Shown here: positions 1-10,138 of the stretch, one piece after another
Layout of the letters: each line of letters begins with the position of its first letter
Position numbering within the stretch: the stretch's first letter is position 1
NCBI GenBank assembly: GCA_015680685.1
Contig: MNCI01006175.1
Location: 150,420 to 214,419 of the forward strand
Length of the DNA stretch: 64,000 nt
Direction: 5' to 3'
From: Gnetum montanum
Lineage: Eukaryota; Streptophyta; Gnetopsida; Gnetales; Gnetaceae
Notes under the pieces: generated by a model
Told to the model about the DNA's origin: nothing
Databases searched by the model: none
Seen by the model: only the letters and a program-made list of their open reading frames with translations
Translations under genes and position numbers: made by a program

Positions 1-575
1 AGGTGCTCGAAGTGGTCGTACTGAGGCACCTATTTAGCCTAAGTGTGATAAGCAGCCGATTCCTTGGCTAGCCGTACACACCCGTGGATGCTCGTAGCCA
101 AGTCGTACTTATCACACGTTCTAGCCTAGCGATGAGTAGCCGATTCCTTGACTAGCCGTACACATTGGACTACCACTGGGATTACCAAGCGCAGATCCTG
201 GAATACGCTACTGGGTTACCAAGCAGTCACAATGCTCGTAGTCAAGTCGTACTCACGCGTTGCGACGAGCAGCCGATTCCTTGATTAGCCGTACACATCC
301 GTAGATGCTCGTAATCAAGTCGTACTCGTGCGCACTAGGAAAGCAATAAATAACAATAAAATAAAACCATGTACTGCAAGGTTTATCCAATCAAGTTCAT
401 CTTTATTGCCGTACACAACTTGTGTTCAGGTTACAAAGTTGCTCGAATAAAGAGCCGTTCACTCTAGGACTCCTACTGCGGGCACATGGGAAATTAATCT
501 AACTCTGGAGTGTTCAAACTGCTAGAGCTTCGCGACTTCTAGCCAGGATTGGGAAATGAAGGGAGTGCCGCCTCT

Positions 576-583
576 TATTTATA
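576..583 (-). promoter_or_regulatory. TATA box of the E1 LTR
   Basis: TATAAATA on the minus strand, in the context CATATCTATAAATAAGAGG. The same context occurs in the LTRs of E3 (13642-13649, 20294-20301), E6 (27191-27198, 34200-34207) and E9 (45598-45605). It always lies directly downstream of the palindrome array. Confidence 0.75.
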
Positions 584-599
584 GATATGGCGGCGGACC

Positions 600-676
600 G
601 CGATATCGTGTATGCGATATCGCAGGGGAAGATGCGATATCGCGTACGCGATATCGTAGGGGCTGCGATATCGCGG
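600..676. repeat. Palindromic GCGATATCGC array in U3 of E1
   Basis: Five GATATC cores in 77 bp, most of them inside the 10-bp palindrome GCGATATCGC. Variable 3-12 bp spacers such as GTAC or AGGGGAAGAT separate them. The array is CpG-rich in an otherwise AT-rich window. Confidence 0.9.
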
Positions 677-700
677 TGTTATGCATGTCGTGTCTCATCA

Positions 701-1196
701 ACATCCTAAACACATATAACATTTTTGGGTTACCAAGTGTCAAGTGCTGCTAGGATTACCAAGTGTCATATGCATGCTCAAAGTGGTTGTACTTATGTGT
801 TAGCTTAAATATTGAAGAAAATTGAATAAATAATTCAAAACATTAAATGCATGAATAAAACATTTAAGCTATCCAAAATGATACAAGGTTTATTAAGAAG
901 CTCACCTTTATTAACACACACACTATCATGCTCAAGTACAATAATGCTTGAATAAAGATTTGTACAATCAATGATTGTTGCTACGGGCACTTAGGAAAAT
1001 ATTCTAACTTTTAAATGTAAAAAATGCATGAGATTTGCTACAACTATGACAAGGTGATGCCTAAAAATGAAGGGTTGGCATGTATTTATAGGCAAGAATA
1101 GGCCCTTGCATTAATGGGGCTACATCAACACATCAAATAATGCATTGATGGGGCCTAGTTGACAAGGCTTCATTGATGCGGTACCTTGACTCATTA
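701..1196 (-). mobile_element. Right part of the E2 3' LTR
   Basis: This matches the upstream half of the 10139-11032 LTR. It has the same 'ttaccaagtg' words, the poly(A)-signal-like AATAAAG region, TATAAATA at 1083-1090 (minus) and U3 repeats with 'ggcctagttgacaaggc'. The U3 start, expected as TGATGA on the minus strand, is decayed to TAATGAG at 1196. The left half (U5) must lie beyond E1 and off the window. Confidence 0.75.
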
Positions 1197-2485
1197 AGAG
1201 ACATTCCCAAAGATTTTTGGAAATTTCTATTATTGCAAGAGAGACATTGTCACCTCTCAAGCACTAGGATTTGACCTTGTGGGAAATTGTGTTCTTTCTG
1301 ATTAGAATATTGGCCCACCTCCCTCCATCTAGCTTATCATTTAAGCCACTTTGTTGAGGTGACTCATTACAGGATGATACACAGATGGGTCCTTATCACT
1401 TGTTACTACTCACTACTTCTGCTTACACAAGAGCTACTCTCAGATTTCATGTAGGTGCTCAATGGCTATGCAAGCCTTCGACATTTTTTCTTAAGTGGGT
1501 AGTGGAGGTGGCGGTTGCTACTTCTCTTCTTTTGATATGATAGGGGTCTTATCCTTCATCATTTTAGACTAGGAGGTGATGGGAGTATGCTTGATTGTAT
1601 CATTGACATAGTGGACTATCCCTACTATTTTACAAAGTTTTTTGATAAGGGATGGAAATGTTAGGATTTTCTTTCCATGTTCATTCTCCTTAAAGTGCTT
1701 CTCTATCTCCAGATAGATTAGCTATGGAAGGTTAATAGTGAACTTTCTTCTTAGAGTGGCATTGGCACAGGTAGAGAAGGTTGTCTCGCTACTAAGCCTC
1801 ATCATTGGATTAAGGTGATAGGTTGCTATCTTGAAGTATATATTCTCCATCAGTGTGAGCGCACCAAAATCCTTACTATTAACCTCATGACACCACTGGG
1901 TCCACTTTATTTTGGCCTCAAGGTCTACTTACGTTGAGATTTCTTCAAAATGGATGCCAAAATTAGGCAGGGCAAGAGCCTATGAAATCACTTTTACTAA
2001 GTAAGACACTTGAATGTCCTTGATTTTCATAGTGGCTCCTACCTTCCTACTATTCTAGAAGAGATATGTCTCTTTCATGTACTAGTCCCCATTGGTGGTG
2101 ATAATTGGCCACATGGGAGAGCTTTGCAATTGTGTCTTGACTTCTAGTGGATAATGTTCCAAGAATGGTCCAAAGTTTAGTTCTTGGAGAACTAAGCATT
2201 GGACATCATGAGGCTTAATCGTGTCTAAGCAAGCTTGTGTCAATGTGACCTCAAGTCTTGGTATGGGCCCTAGTGCCTCTCCTCTTTAGGATTGTTCAGT
2301 CATAGCTCTTATTTGGGAATCTATCAAACAGATTTCACTTCAAGCTCCTCTTGAAGAGGCCCCATTCCATGAGTTTCTTTTGCCTATACCTAGGCTTGTT
2401 CTTCTTGGCCCCTTCTAGTTCTTGGTTGTTTGTCCTTTGGTTGTGATGATCCTCCTTCTTATAGGCATTTTGGTCTCAATGTCAT
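1197..2485 (-). pseudogene. 3' ORF remnant of E2 (env-position ORF)
   Basis: Translating the minus strand gives fragments of the extra protein encoded between integrase and the 3' LTR. The best part, near 1800-1920, reads WCHEVNSKDFGALTL, then YFKIATYHLNPMMRL. It aligns with the homologous ORFs of E10 (WCYEVNCKEF, then YFKIVLFHLNL) and E3 (YFKIGTYHLFP). An ATG at 2485 follows TTGTGATTACAA, the equivalent of the TGATTGCAG splice-acceptor-like sequence before the E3 ORF, here with AG changed to AA. The coiled-coil half present in E3 and E10 is missing: E2 sequence jumps from the equivalent of E10 position about 47190 straight to the 3' LTR. Stops and shifts make it non-functional. The function is unknown. 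The position is that of the env-like ORF of Athila elements, but I see no signal peptide or membrane segment. Confidence 0.55.
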
Positions 2486-2938
2486 TTGTAATCACAACAT
2501 GACCAAGGATTAGCACTTAATGTGTGACTTTGAAACATTGGAAATACCTTATCTCTTGGGGTAGTTACACTTGGCTAGGTTGTTATCATGGCCTAGTTGA
2601 TTATTCAAATATTATTATAATATTAATAATTAATTTTAGGTTTATCAAAGTTTGTTGGAAGGGTTAAACTCTTAAAAATTGATGGTTTAATATTATTTTA
2701 TTTATTAACCCTTTGGAGGAGTTAGAAAAATTTTGAAAACTTTTCATTGAAAACCTTAAGGTTTGTGGCCCCCACAACTAAGAGCTTACCTATGGGTAGC
2801 TACAGGATCAAAGAATAGAGTGATTTAAACAAATGGTGTGAAAGTTATGGGATTTGGAAAGTTTTGGGCTCTGAAAAATTACAAAAACTCCTTTGTTGTT
2901 TTGAAGCAAATGATAAAAAATTTCAAAGTATTGGATGG

Positions 2939-3026
2939 TATTTATAGAATTTTTGGGCTATGTTGATAGGGCCAACCATGTTGATTAGGCCTAGTCAACA
3001 AGGCTATTGACCACCATTGACTTGTC
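2939..3026 (-). promoter_or_regulatory. Internal U3-like promoter of E2
   Basis: On the minus strand, TATAAATA (2946-2939, context TTCTATAAATACC) is preceded at 2961-3026 by TTGACTAGGCCTAATCAAC-type repeats. These are the same motif family that precedes the TATA box in the element's own LTR (10950-11015). The block lies inside the element, about 450 bp upstream of the 3' ORF. The flanks do not match LTR R/U5, so it is not simply a captured LTR fragment. Promoter function is inferred. Confidence 0.5.
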
Positions 3027-3272
3027 AAAATTTGAGAAATATAAGGAGTTTTTGAATGAAATTGGGGTCAAATGGAAGCCAAAAAAGCCATCATGAAATT
3101 ATTAGAAGAGGTTTTCGATATTTAAAAAATTGAGGAATGAGTAGAGAACGAGATTTGTTTAAGAAGAATGTCTTAAGGAGCACATAGTTGGATGCATAAT
3201 GGGATGCACAATAGATTTTGATTGTGGCAATGTCTAGGGGTAAGGAACTTAACTAACCAAACCATGAGAGAT

Positions 3273-3349
3273 GCAAGTGGGTCCTCCCCATAGTGGAACA
3301 TTCCATTTTTGCCCTTGCATATCCTCAACTAAGGAGTCCGTGGGCCCCA
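3273..3349 (-). other. Conserved non-coding block with hairpin and purine tract (E2 copy)
   Basis: Minus strand: GGGCCCACGGACTCC, a spacer of about 35 nt, a hairpin with stem TGGA/TCCA (3294-3305), then CTATGGGGAGGACCCACTTG. Copies occur in E3, E6, E9 and E10 with different stem bases that still pair. It lies after pol and upstream of the internal promoter. Confidence 0.65.
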
Positions 3350-4285
3350 TAGTTGATTAATGGTTATGAAAAGTTAAGGACCAACTCGGAGAAACTATTT
3401 AGGAATTTCAACACATCAAACTAAGACATGAAACAAAAACATAAAAATTGGTAGTGAGGTGAGTTATGGAGAGCACATATGGATGTTATAAAAAATGGAA
3501 TGGATGTCCTAATCATGGTGACATGAAGTCCCTTGTGAGAATCATGGTTAAATGACCCAATAAAGTCCAACCTTAGTTTAGACCAAAACTAACCACTTTC
3601 AATGACTTTTTATTACCACTCTAAGATTGGTCCATCCCCTTAAGATACAAGAGTGCTTCCATGGACAAGCATTGTTCTATTTGAGAAGAAAATAGAAGTA
3701 GGAAGTGAGAAAGTACCTTAGTTAGAGGGAACCTTCAGGCATGGGTAACATGTGTTTCTAGTCCCATAACTAGTGCTTATAGCCCATTTATTTTGCCTAA
3801 GGGGTGTTCTTTGAATTCACATCATGTTATTTTTTTGTTTTGTTTTTATTTTTTTTAGAAATTTTTTTGAATGAGAACCACACTATGCAAAGACTTATTC
3901 AATTTTCTATTATTGGTTGACATGCAACGGTATGAAATCCATGAAAAAACACATGCACTTAAGTAAGGAGAAAGGTACAAAGAGTATTGAATCCCCTTAA
4001 AGTCACATCCTCTTCAAACCTTTGAATCTTTTCCAAGCTTGATAACTACTAAGGTCACAAGTTTTTTAAAGTGTTATTGATGAAAAGGAATCTCATATTC
4101 CTAAAACAAGGAAAACCATAGAGCTTGTGGATGGGTGGATGACATGGAATCACTACCTGTGTTATGAAAATAGAAATTAGTCTTAGTTATTAATCATCAA
4201 AATTCAAAAATATAAACTAGACATTAGCAATCAAAAACATTAAATACAAACCACCATTAGGAAACAATAAAAGCATCACTGTGTC
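3350..4285 (-). other. Long conserved non-coding region of E2 between integrase and 3' ORF
   Basis: No coding frame is visible. Sequence blocks recur in E6, E9 and E10. One reads GTGAATTCAAAGAACACC (near 3800). Another reads GTCTTTGCATAGTGTGGTTC (near 3875-3895) beside a T/A-rich run. The region keeps the same order in all four elements, so it belongs to the element and is not a separate insertion. Confidence 0.6.
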
Positions 4286-5287
4286 TTGTTACTTTTTGTT
4301 TGGGCTCTTAGGTTTGTAGATCAACATGGCCCCACAAGAAAAGGTTTTATAAATTATGTAAGGCCCTTCCCACAACATCTAGAACTTAGTTCATTGAGGT
4401 ATGTGTGTGGGGTTCAAGTAAAGAACCTTATCTCTTTGTTGAAATATTACTTTTCTTATTCTAAGCTCATGGCACTTTTTGTTGAATGCCTTATGCACTT
4501 TATTCCAAGATAGGGTCACTAACCGATTTTCATCTAGCATGTTAAGGTTGATTAATCATTCTTTTTGTGGTAGACTCAGGTCAAGATCTAGGTCACATGC
4601 TATTAAAAGTGTATGGAGCTCTAATTGAATAGGAAGTATTGGTAGCTTCCCATACACTAGCCCATAAGGAGAGTAGCTTATAGGGAGTTTCCATTTTGAA
4701 AAGTAGGCCCAGAGGGCATTGTTGAGTATTGTGCTCTAGTCCCTCCTATATTTTCGAATAGTTCTCATTAAGATCTTTGTAATCTCCTTGTTAGTAACCT
4801 ATACTTGACCATTGGCTTCAGGGTAATAGGATGTTGTTAATTTATGTTCAACCCCCAAGCATTACATGAGCTTGTGAAAAGTGGTGCACACCAATGATTT
4901 CTGACAATGGCCTAGTTCATTAGTTTGGGTTACCATGTGCACTAATTTCTAGGGTACCAGGTACACACCAACGAGTACCATGTGCACTAATTTTTGGGGT
5001 ACCTGGTACACACTAATTTCTAGGGTACCAGGTACATACCAATGAACTAGGCCATTGGTGAACACCTTATAAAAGTATCTATTGATTTCCATGAAGCCTT
5101 TGGCCTGATGAAGAAACTATTGTTTCTTCTTATAGTTTAGATCTTGTGGCATATCTTGAGTGAGGAGATAAGTGAGGATATCATTATATCATTTTGGTTT
5201 TGCGAGCACTTGTTCATTTATTACACTTATAAAGGGGAGGTCATCATGAAATTGATAAGAGAGTGGGCTTTACTAATTGTTAGGACA
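4286..5287 (-). pseudogene. Integrase remnant of E2
   Basis: Nucleotide similarity to the integrase region of E10 (49750-51000) identifies it. The last part (4290-4870) matches the C-terminal half, and 5058-5200 matches the zinc-finger-proximal part. About 450 bp that in E10 encodes the catalytic core (E10 50375-50825) is absent. A 150-bp inverted-repeat/tandem module (4905-5057) occupies its place. The catalytic residues are therefore lost and the gene is dead. Integrase normally inserts the cDNA into chromosomal DNA. Confidence 0.6.
4905..5057. repeat. Foldback module with 17-bp perfect inverted repeats in E2 integrase
   Basis: CAATGGCCTAGTTCATT at 4905-4921 is the exact reverse complement of 5041-5057. 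Between them a roughly 45-bp unit (TACCATGTGCACTAATTT, then GGGTACC and GGTACACAC) occurs twice, with a third partial copy. The unit contains GGTACC palindromes. The right arm is normal integrase sequence and the left arm is inverted relative to the gene, so an inverted duplication is likelier than a transposon. Confidence 0.75.
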
Positions 5288-5739
5288 TCATAATTGAGAC
5301 AAGTGGTTAGCAACCACATTCTTAGTTTTCTTTCTATCTACCATTGTAAGATCGAATTCTTGCAAGATCACCAGCCATTGTATGACATGAGGGCTCATTG
5401 TTGGCTTATTCATTAGGAAGCAAATTACATTGTGGTCAGTGTGTACAAACACTTTGTATTCAAGCACATAGTGCTTGAACTTTTCTAGAGCATACATCAC
5501 TGCTATTATTTATTTCTCTATTGTTGTGTAATTTAAATATGCACCCACAATGCTTCAACTTGTGTAGTGGATGTAATATGGATGTTTCTTGTCATCTAAT
5601 TACAAAAGCACTACTCACAAGGCATAATTTGATGCATTTTCATGATATGAAATGGTTTGGACTAGTTAGGTGCTCATAGAATTGGAGTCTCTATGAGCTT
5701 CGGCTTTAAGCTCTAGGATGCATTTTTGCATTTCTTAGT
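5288..5739 (-). pseudogene. RNase H domain of E2
   Basis: The minus-strand stretch 5500-5288 is open. It reads MMYALEKFKHYVLEYKVF, then HTDHNVICFLMNKP, then IQWLVILQEFDLTMVDRK, and ends in NVVANHLSQL. This is the C-terminal half of a gypsy RNase H, with TDH and the QEFDL-x4-DRKxTxN-VA(D)HLS signature typical of Athila. The catalytic Asp of the ADHLS motif is Asn here. Upstream (5740-5500), matches to YYHRF, FIENFCKIAKPLVKLTKK and YALCVVLL continue with stops. The role in life was to remove RNA from the RNA-DNA hybrid during reverse transcription. Confidence 0.75.
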
Positions 5740-6600
5740 CTAGATGAATGGAACATATTTCTTTGTAAGCTTGACCAATGGTTTTGCGATCTTACAGAAA
5801 TTCTCTATGAATCGATGGTAGTAGCCACTATATCCAAGGAATGATTGAACATCTTTAATGGTTGTTGGTTGGTAAGTTATTCCTTGGATGACCCTCATTT
5901 TCTCAAGATCCAACTTAATCCCTACTTGAGAAATTCTATGCACTAGTATAATGCCCTCTTAGACCATCAGATGACTCCTCTACCAATTAAGCTAAAGATT
6001 CATCTTCACACACCTTTTAAGCACTTGCTCATGGTAGTCCAAGGCTTGCTCAAATGTAGTGCCATAGGTGGAGAAGTCATCCATGAAGACTTCCATCCTA
6101 CAACCAATTTTTTGTTGAAAAAATGCTCAAGACCAAGTGTTGGAATGTGGCAGGAGCATTACATAGATCAAAAGGCATCTTTCAATATGCAAAAGTCCTC
6201 TAGGGACTCATGAATGTTGTTTTGGCCTGATCCTCTAGCACAATTTGGATTTGATTATAGTCACTATAACCATCCAGAAAACTATAATAGTAATGTCGAG
6301 ATATAGTGTCTAACACTTGATTCACAAATCATAATTAAAAATGATCTTTCAATGTTACCATATTTAATAGTTGGAAGTCAATGGAGACCCACCACTTGCC
6401 ACATTTCTTTGGCATATCATGAGTGGACTAACGCACTCACTATCTATAATGGGATAGATAAACCATACCTTTAGGAGTTGCTTGATTTTCTCTTTGATGA
6501 TCTACATCAATTTGGGGTTCAACTATTGCTACATTTGCCTCTTTCGCTTCATGGCCGAATTAATGTAGATACGATGTTGGCATATCTTAGGATTAATCCT
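5740..6600 (-). pseudogene. Reverse transcriptase of E2
   Basis: Reading minus from 6600, fragments match the gypsy RT order. YPIIDSECVSPL comes first, then the palm motif FMDDFSTYGTTFEQALDYH near 6080-6030. LNWE and a connection reading GYSGYYHRFIENFCKIAKPL (5850-5780) follow. The YxDD box is FMDD, as is normal for Athila. Multiple stops and at least two frame changes are present. The homologous RT of E10 is at 51500-52300. Open stretch 5943-5740 covers the RT/RNase H connection. Confidence 0.75.
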
Positions 6601-6989
6601 TGTGAGTTCAGGATATGACCAAGAAAAGGTTGTTGACCATTTGTCAACCACCTTCAATAACATTTGTTTCTATTTAGGGGTAAGATTGGCATTGATGATT
6701 ACCAGCTTTCCATTTATCAAAAATGCATACTCCATGCTAGTAGGTAGGGTTTTCAACTATAGTAGCTCTTGTTTAAAATTTTTAGGGATTTCCAACTCTC
6801 CCCAATTGGTATCATCATTTTCATGAACTTGCTCTAGTTTATCCATGCTTTCAATATAGGCACATGTTAGACTCTCAATAGGTTCTATGCAAAGTGTGTT
6901 ACTTCCAAGATCAGCTGTTAGCCACTAGGTACCCTCCTATTTTGTGGCTAGTGCATACAAGCATCTTTGATCTTTAGATTCATCTACAC

Positions 6990-7600
6990 ATTATCTGCAT
7001 GCTTTGATGGATGTGCTCATGACAGACTAGATTTTTTGCACATAGTTACACTTGGTATCACTGTATGCGATGCATGAAACTCTCTTCTTCTTAATCTTTT
7101 CAAATTCATTCTCCTTGGAAATTTCTAAGCAGAGATCTGTGATACCCATTTATGCATTAACAATGCTGAACCATGCCCTTGCCATGATAATTGGAAAGTC
7201 TCCTTTAGAGTTTTTGACCTTAATCAATAAAAAATTGGTAGGATAGGACCATCCACAAAAAATGGTGATAATGTCCTCCACAAGTCCCAAAGGAATAGTG
7301 ATTGAATGGTCTACCAATTCTCGATAGATATTGCTATTCTTGAGAGGTAGTAGGTCCTATGGTTTGTACATGTCATGAGAAGTTAGATAGACGCTGGAAC
7401 TTGAATTAAGAAGAGCCTTACATGGATCATGGCTAGTGATCTGCAAGTAGATGAAAGGACTTCCATGATCAAATCTTTTCTTGGGAAGGTTGTCAACCTT
7501 AATCTAATTAGATATAGTGTGGATCATCATGATAGTGTGGATCTTAGGAGGCATTTGGTTTGAAGGGATCTCAAAAGGATTTGATGTAAAAGTTGATGGA
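6990..7600 (-). pseudogene. Aspartic protease of E2
   Basis: The minus translation contains PFIYLQITSHDPCKALL, then SSSSVYLTS in place of the D(S/T/L)G active site. Next come DHSITIPLGLVEDIIT, GWSYPTNFLLIKVKN and FPIIMARAW (the LGRP-like loop). It aligns along its length with the open protease of E6 (31340-32176). The active-site Asp is lost and there are stops, so it is inactive. Confidence 0.75.
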
Positions 7601-10057
7601 GAGACAAGGTGACCAACTACATTAGTCTATGAAGAATTTGGAGGATTTTTGGATTGGAAGAATGGTTGTTTTTAGGATTTGGGTTTCAAAACACTTGGTT
7701 GGAAAGCTGGATGTAAGTTGACAACCCTAGTAGCGTTATGTTGCTACGATTGTGGTGGAATTTCACCCTGCATAGATGGAGTAAGAGGTAATTGGGTTGA
7801 GGGTAAAGGAGCATGTGATAAAGCATGAGAAGAGTGATATAGATATTGGGTTTTCCCTCTAGTAGATGGAGAATGAAATTTTTGATACTCTAGAGGGTAG
7901 TAGTGGTGCTAAAAAGAAGCATGACTAGAAGAGTCATGCATAGACATCAATTGCTGAACATAGTACCCATATGGATTTGGCTACTTGTAAGGGTACTATT
8001 GCATTGGTGGTGACATCCCCCATGATTATGGATGTTGCTAGTGCTAGTATTGCTCATACGGTTGTGGTGGAGCTCCACTTAGATAATAAGCTTGTTGTTG
8101 TTGGTGGAGCTTCCTTGGATTGCCTTGAGAATAAGGTAATTTTTTGGGTGCTTACCTTCTTGCTAATCTAGGATTCAATGTGTACACCACAAACTCCTAC
8201 AAAGGTGACATGATAGAGAAAAATCCTTTAGGATGTTCATATTTCTAGATGTCACACCCACCATCGTCATCTGATTTAGACTCCACAACCTCTTCTACTA
8301 CCATAGCCTTGCCCTAATCCCTTTGGTAGGCATGTTCAACTTCTTTCTAACTCTTGTGGATATGGTCATTGCTTTACTCTCTTGGTTCTTTTGTGATTTT
8401 TAGAGCAGTTTATAATTTTTCATTCAAAGAGTCCCATAATTTATCAACCTTGGCTGATATATCAGAAATAGATTTTTGGATTGGTAAGATTTTTCGTTGC
8501 ACCACCTCATCAAGTGGTGACTCCTCATTTTCCCAAAACTGGACCTCTCTCTTTTTAATGGAAGGATCCTTGTTATATTTCTTAGCACTTTCATGTTTTC
8601 TTAGTTCTCATTCTTCTTGATACTTGCTCTATCAACCTTTAAATCTAATGGGTTGTAAGTTCTAATAGTCTTCCTTGGACATAAACCCTAAGAGTTCTTC
8701 TCATTTTCAATCTAGGTCCATCTATGATGTGGCGAAGTTGTTCCCACTAAGAATAACCATGGCCAAGGTGTTAATGTATGAGAGAATAGTATCTACCCAT
8801 GGTAGCATCCAAGGGTTCATGTGTTGCTTGCTTCCATCTTTGGATCTACCTTCTTAGATTAGACACTTGGGAGTATGTCTGATATTTATCATTGAATAGC
8901 TCTAGCATTGTACTCCACCTATGGATGGATTCTAGCTCCAAGGATCGATACTAGTTTTTGGTTTCCTTGATGAGTGTCTTGGAAAATAACATTAATTTAT
9001 AATAATCATTTTCAAGATTTTTTAAGGCATAGGAATCATGTAAGGATTGAATATGTGTTTGTGGATTAGAGTTATATCTCCCCTCAAATCTGGGGATATT
9101 GTTCATGTCAAGTCGCTTGATCCAACTATCTTTCACATCCTTGGTTGGAATTTTCACTACCTCTATGATAATCAGCATACTCTAAGTTGCTAGAAAAGGC
9201 TTATCATCATCATTATTTTTATGAAGCCTGTGATGTCCTTTGCTACCCCTTTGTTCATGATGGTCTCTACAATTATCATTGTTGTCCTGCTATTCACCTT
9301 CATCATGGTTGTCCTTTCTATGGCATGAACTAGAAGAGGAGGAAGAAGAAGTAAATGAAGAGGGTGAAGAGGAAGGAGGATTGCCACCACCATGGTGTCT
9401 ACCACCTCTTCTATGCTTTTCATGACCACAGTTATCAGCTTTCTTGTCATCTTGATGCTTGCCCAATTCCCTACTTTGATTACCACTCTTGGCTGAACCC
9501 AGATTATTGATAGTGGATTGTGGCTTTAGGCTCAAGCTCCAATCACCAATATCAATCAGGTGAGAATCTTCATGTTGAAAACCCCTAGAGGGAGGATCCT
9601 TATTATCATTTTGGTTGAGTAGGAACAAGGGATTGGTGAACCGTTTCCCTTTCAAAGCCTCATGGTATTTCTCCTAGTGTTAATTTCTCCTACGTTGTGT
9701 TTTAGTGGGATGGTAGTCTTGGTAGTCATGGTCATGCACAACGTACTCTTCTTGAAGATCCTAGATGCCTAACCTCCTAAGAGTTTAGAGTAGCATCTCA
9801 AGCATAGATTGATTGGGAGGAATTACAATGTTGCCCTCCATATCTCATCACCATAGTTGTTCATCCTGATGCAAGATGAAGATGAAGTCAGGTAGATACT
9901 CCTCTGGATAAGTAAATACCACCTTGCATTCTTGAGGCATTGGTGGTTTAGTATCATTGCACTTGTGAGAAGAAGACATTTTGCTATTAGAATAAGATAT
10001 CAATGTGATTAAATTATTATTTTTATTTTTACAATGATTTTTAACCTTAGGGTTCAT
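7601..10057 (-). pseudogene. gag of E2
   Basis: The start is at 10057. The N-terminal open piece (10057-9848) includes MPQECKVVFTYPEEYLPDF and ILHQDEQLW, matched by E6 (28185) and E11 (about 54990). A second open piece (9655-9290) is Ser/His/Lys-rich and ends in a poly-Ser tract. The capsid-like part (9178-8650) includes LDMNNIPRFEGRYNSNP and, near 8900, an LELFNDKYQTYSQVSNL stretch shared with E3 and E6. The C-terminal part (8240-7640) is Pro/Gln/Tyr-rich (SWGMSPP, NPYGYYVQQ). Several stops break it. Gag would form the cytoplasmic virus-like particle that packages the RNA. Confidence 0.75.
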
Positions 10058-10119
10058 CCAACAATGTTAATGATTTTCACTATGCCTAGATAGTGCACGT
10101 TTCAAACAAAAAAAGAGAA

Positions 10120-10137
10120 TCCTTAGCAACATTGCCA
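10120..10137 (-). other. Primer-binding site of E2 (decayed tRNA-Asp type)
   Basis: Minus strand TGGCAATGTTGCTAAGGA, one base after the LTR end. It is a mutated form of TGGCGCCGTTGCCGGGGA, the complement of a plant tRNA-Asp 3' end used by Athila/Tat elements. E3 and E11 have better versions at the same place. Confidence 0.65.
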
Positions 10138-10138
10138 A

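Larger units (their letters stand above)
1..700 (-). mobile_element. E1: LTR of the GATATC-array family, truncated by the window edge
   Basis: Seen: on the minus strand the LTR begins TGATGAGACACG at 700. It carries a GCGATATCGC array, then TATAAATA at 576-583, then R/U5 sequence matching the LTRs of E3 and E6. Shared words include the short runs around 'ccgtacaca' and 'accaagcg', with the same order of blocks. The U5 end lies left of the window. The flanking sequence from 701 matches the interior of a different LTR (the 3' LTR of E2), so E1 inserted there. The candidate right-hand target duplication is ACATC at 701-705 and its partner is outside the window. Whether E1 is solo or belongs to a full element cannot be told. 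Confidence 0.85.

Noticed and set aside
600-676. CRISPR-like array
   Set aside because: Spacers are too short and irregular, units are palindromic, and the arrays sit in plant LTR U3 regions.
5941-5995. tRNA-like stretch 'agaccatcagatgactcctctaccaattaagcta'
   Set aside because: The homologous stretch in E10 (51720-51780) shows it is diverged RT coding sequence; no acceptor stem pairs.
7971-8171. 66-codon plus-strand frame with Val/Ala-rich sequence
   Set aside because: Antisense of the Pro/Gln-rich gag tail of E2; the same artefact appears in E10 and near 42025-42318.
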